From assembly GCA_004525275.1 (NCBI GenBank), contig SPCO01000109.1:1-5765 (forward strand): a DNA stretch of 5,765 bases, in the 5' to 3' direction. Below, one piece after another: positions 5,204 through 5,765 of the stretch. Under the pieces are notes generated by a model. The model saw only the letters and a list, made by a program, of their open reading frames with translations, searched no databases and was not told the origin of the DNA. The stretch is from Thermomicrobiales bacterium (GTDB lineage: Bacteria; Chloroflexota; Limnocylindria; Limnocylindrales; CSP1-4). The first letter of the stretch is position 1, and every line of letters begins with the position of its first letter. Made by a program: the position numbers and the translations under genes.

Positions 5204-5765
5204 GCGCCGCAGTCGTGGATCTCTCGGTCGACCTGGGACGGGGACTGGTCCTGCCGAACCCGATCCTCGTGGCATCGGGCACCTTCGGCTATGGCATCGA
5301 ATACGGCGACGTCGTCGATGTCGACCGGCTCGGTGGGATCTGCTGCAAGGGAACGACGCTCAAGGCCCGGATCGGCAACCCGACACCGCGTGTCACCGAG
5401 ACGCCGGGCGGGATGCTCAATTCGATCGGGCTCCAGAACCCGGGCGTCGACGCGGTCATCGAGAAGTATGCCGGGACGTGGGCGACCTGGAAGTCGCCGG
5501 TCATCGTCAACGTAGCGGGCGAGTCGGTCGAGGACTACGTGGAGGTCGCCCGCCGGCTGGACGGGGTGCCCGGTGTCGCCGGGATCGAGCTCAACATCTC
5601 GTGTCCGAACGTGGGCGCCGGCGGCCTCCAGTTCGCGATCGATGCGGGCGCAGCGGGCGAGGTGACGGGCGCTGTCCGCCGCGCGACAGACCTGCCGCTG
5701 CTCGTCAAGCTGTCACCGAATGTCTCCGATATCCGACCCATCGCGCGGGCCATCGCCGACGCCGG
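5200..5765 (+). CDS. pyrD: Dihydroorotate dehydrogenase class 1B catalytic subunit PyrD, cut by window end
   Basis: PyrD is the FMN-containing TIM-barrel subunit that oxidises dihydroorotate to orotate. The first 188 codons are present and the frame is still open at the window edge; the family is usually about 300-310 residues. Visible motifs are NPILVASGTFGYG (20-32), CCKGTTLKARIGNPTPR (48-64) with FMN-site Lys50, GGMLNSIGLQNPG (70-82), VIVNVAGES (101-109), and LNISCPNV (131-138), where Cys135 is the catalytic base that marks class 1 enzymes. KLSPN (170-174) follows. The adjacent pyrK identifies it as class 1B, the NAD-linked heterotetramer, rather than fumarate-linked class 1A. GTG 5200 overlaps the pyrK stop as GTGA; GTG 5215 is a less likely alternative start. 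Confidence 0.95.
   Translation, partial: MSAAVVDLSVDLGRGLVLPNPILVASGTFGYGIEYGDVVDVDRLGGICCKGTTLKARIGNPTPRVTETPGGMLNSIGLQNPGVDAVIEKYAGTWATWKSPVIVNVAGESVEDYVEVARRLDGVPGVAGIELNISCPNVGAGGLQFAIDAGAAGEVTGAVRRATDLPLLVKLSPNVSDIRPIARAIADA

Noticed and set aside
4130..5275. Minus-strand open frame of 381 codons
   Set aside because: It is antisense to pyrK, which has intact FAD, NAD and cluster motifs. The translation is low-complexity and lacks family features.

Overview
The window is GC-rich, densely coding DNA from a bacterium. It uses many GTG starts, repeated 4-base stop/start overlaps, and TANNNT boxes placed just upstream of ATG codons, which suggests leaderless mRNAs. Together with the gene content (a flavin/F420 LLM-type oxidoreductase remnant, a YbaK-like deacylase, and PyrK with class 1B PyrD), this fits an uncultured Chloroflexota lineage, possibly Limnocylindria-like. 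That placement is inference from style and content, not a database match. No rRNA, tRNA, CRISPR array, insertion sequence or phage gene was seen, and no non-coding stretch exceeds about 105 bases.

Left part (1-337, plus strand): the C-terminal end of an FAD-dependent amino acid/amine oxidase-type protein runs in from outside the window. Its stop overlaps the ATG of a 31-codon reading frame that looks like the first 31 residues of an LLM-class flavin-dependent oxidoreductase, cut short by TGA. This appears to be a decayed two-gene operon.

Middle (340-1899, minus strand): a complete group II PLP-dependent decarboxylase gene converges on the remnant, with only two bases between the two stop codons. 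It is divergent from the next plus-strand genes across a 57-base gap that holds a TANNNT box 8-9 bases before each start codon.

Right part (1957-5765, plus strand): a YbaK/ProX-family deacylase-like gene overlaps a small two-helix membrane protein gene. After a 104-base gap comes a run of four closely spaced genes: a 108-residue protein that may be a dimeric alpha/beta-barrel, a 317-residue acidic protein made of two diverged copies of one unrecognised domain, the dihydroorotate dehydrogenase electron-transfer subunit PyrK, and the class 1B catalytic subunit PyrD (cut by the window end). PyrK and PyrD together form the NAD-linked dihydroorotate dehydrogenase of pyrimidine synthesis.

The most interesting points are the duplicated acidic protein translationally coupled to PyrK, an unusually basic insertion in PyrK just before its iron-sulfur motif, and a YbaK-family protein with Asn where E. 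coli YbaK has its catalytic Lys.
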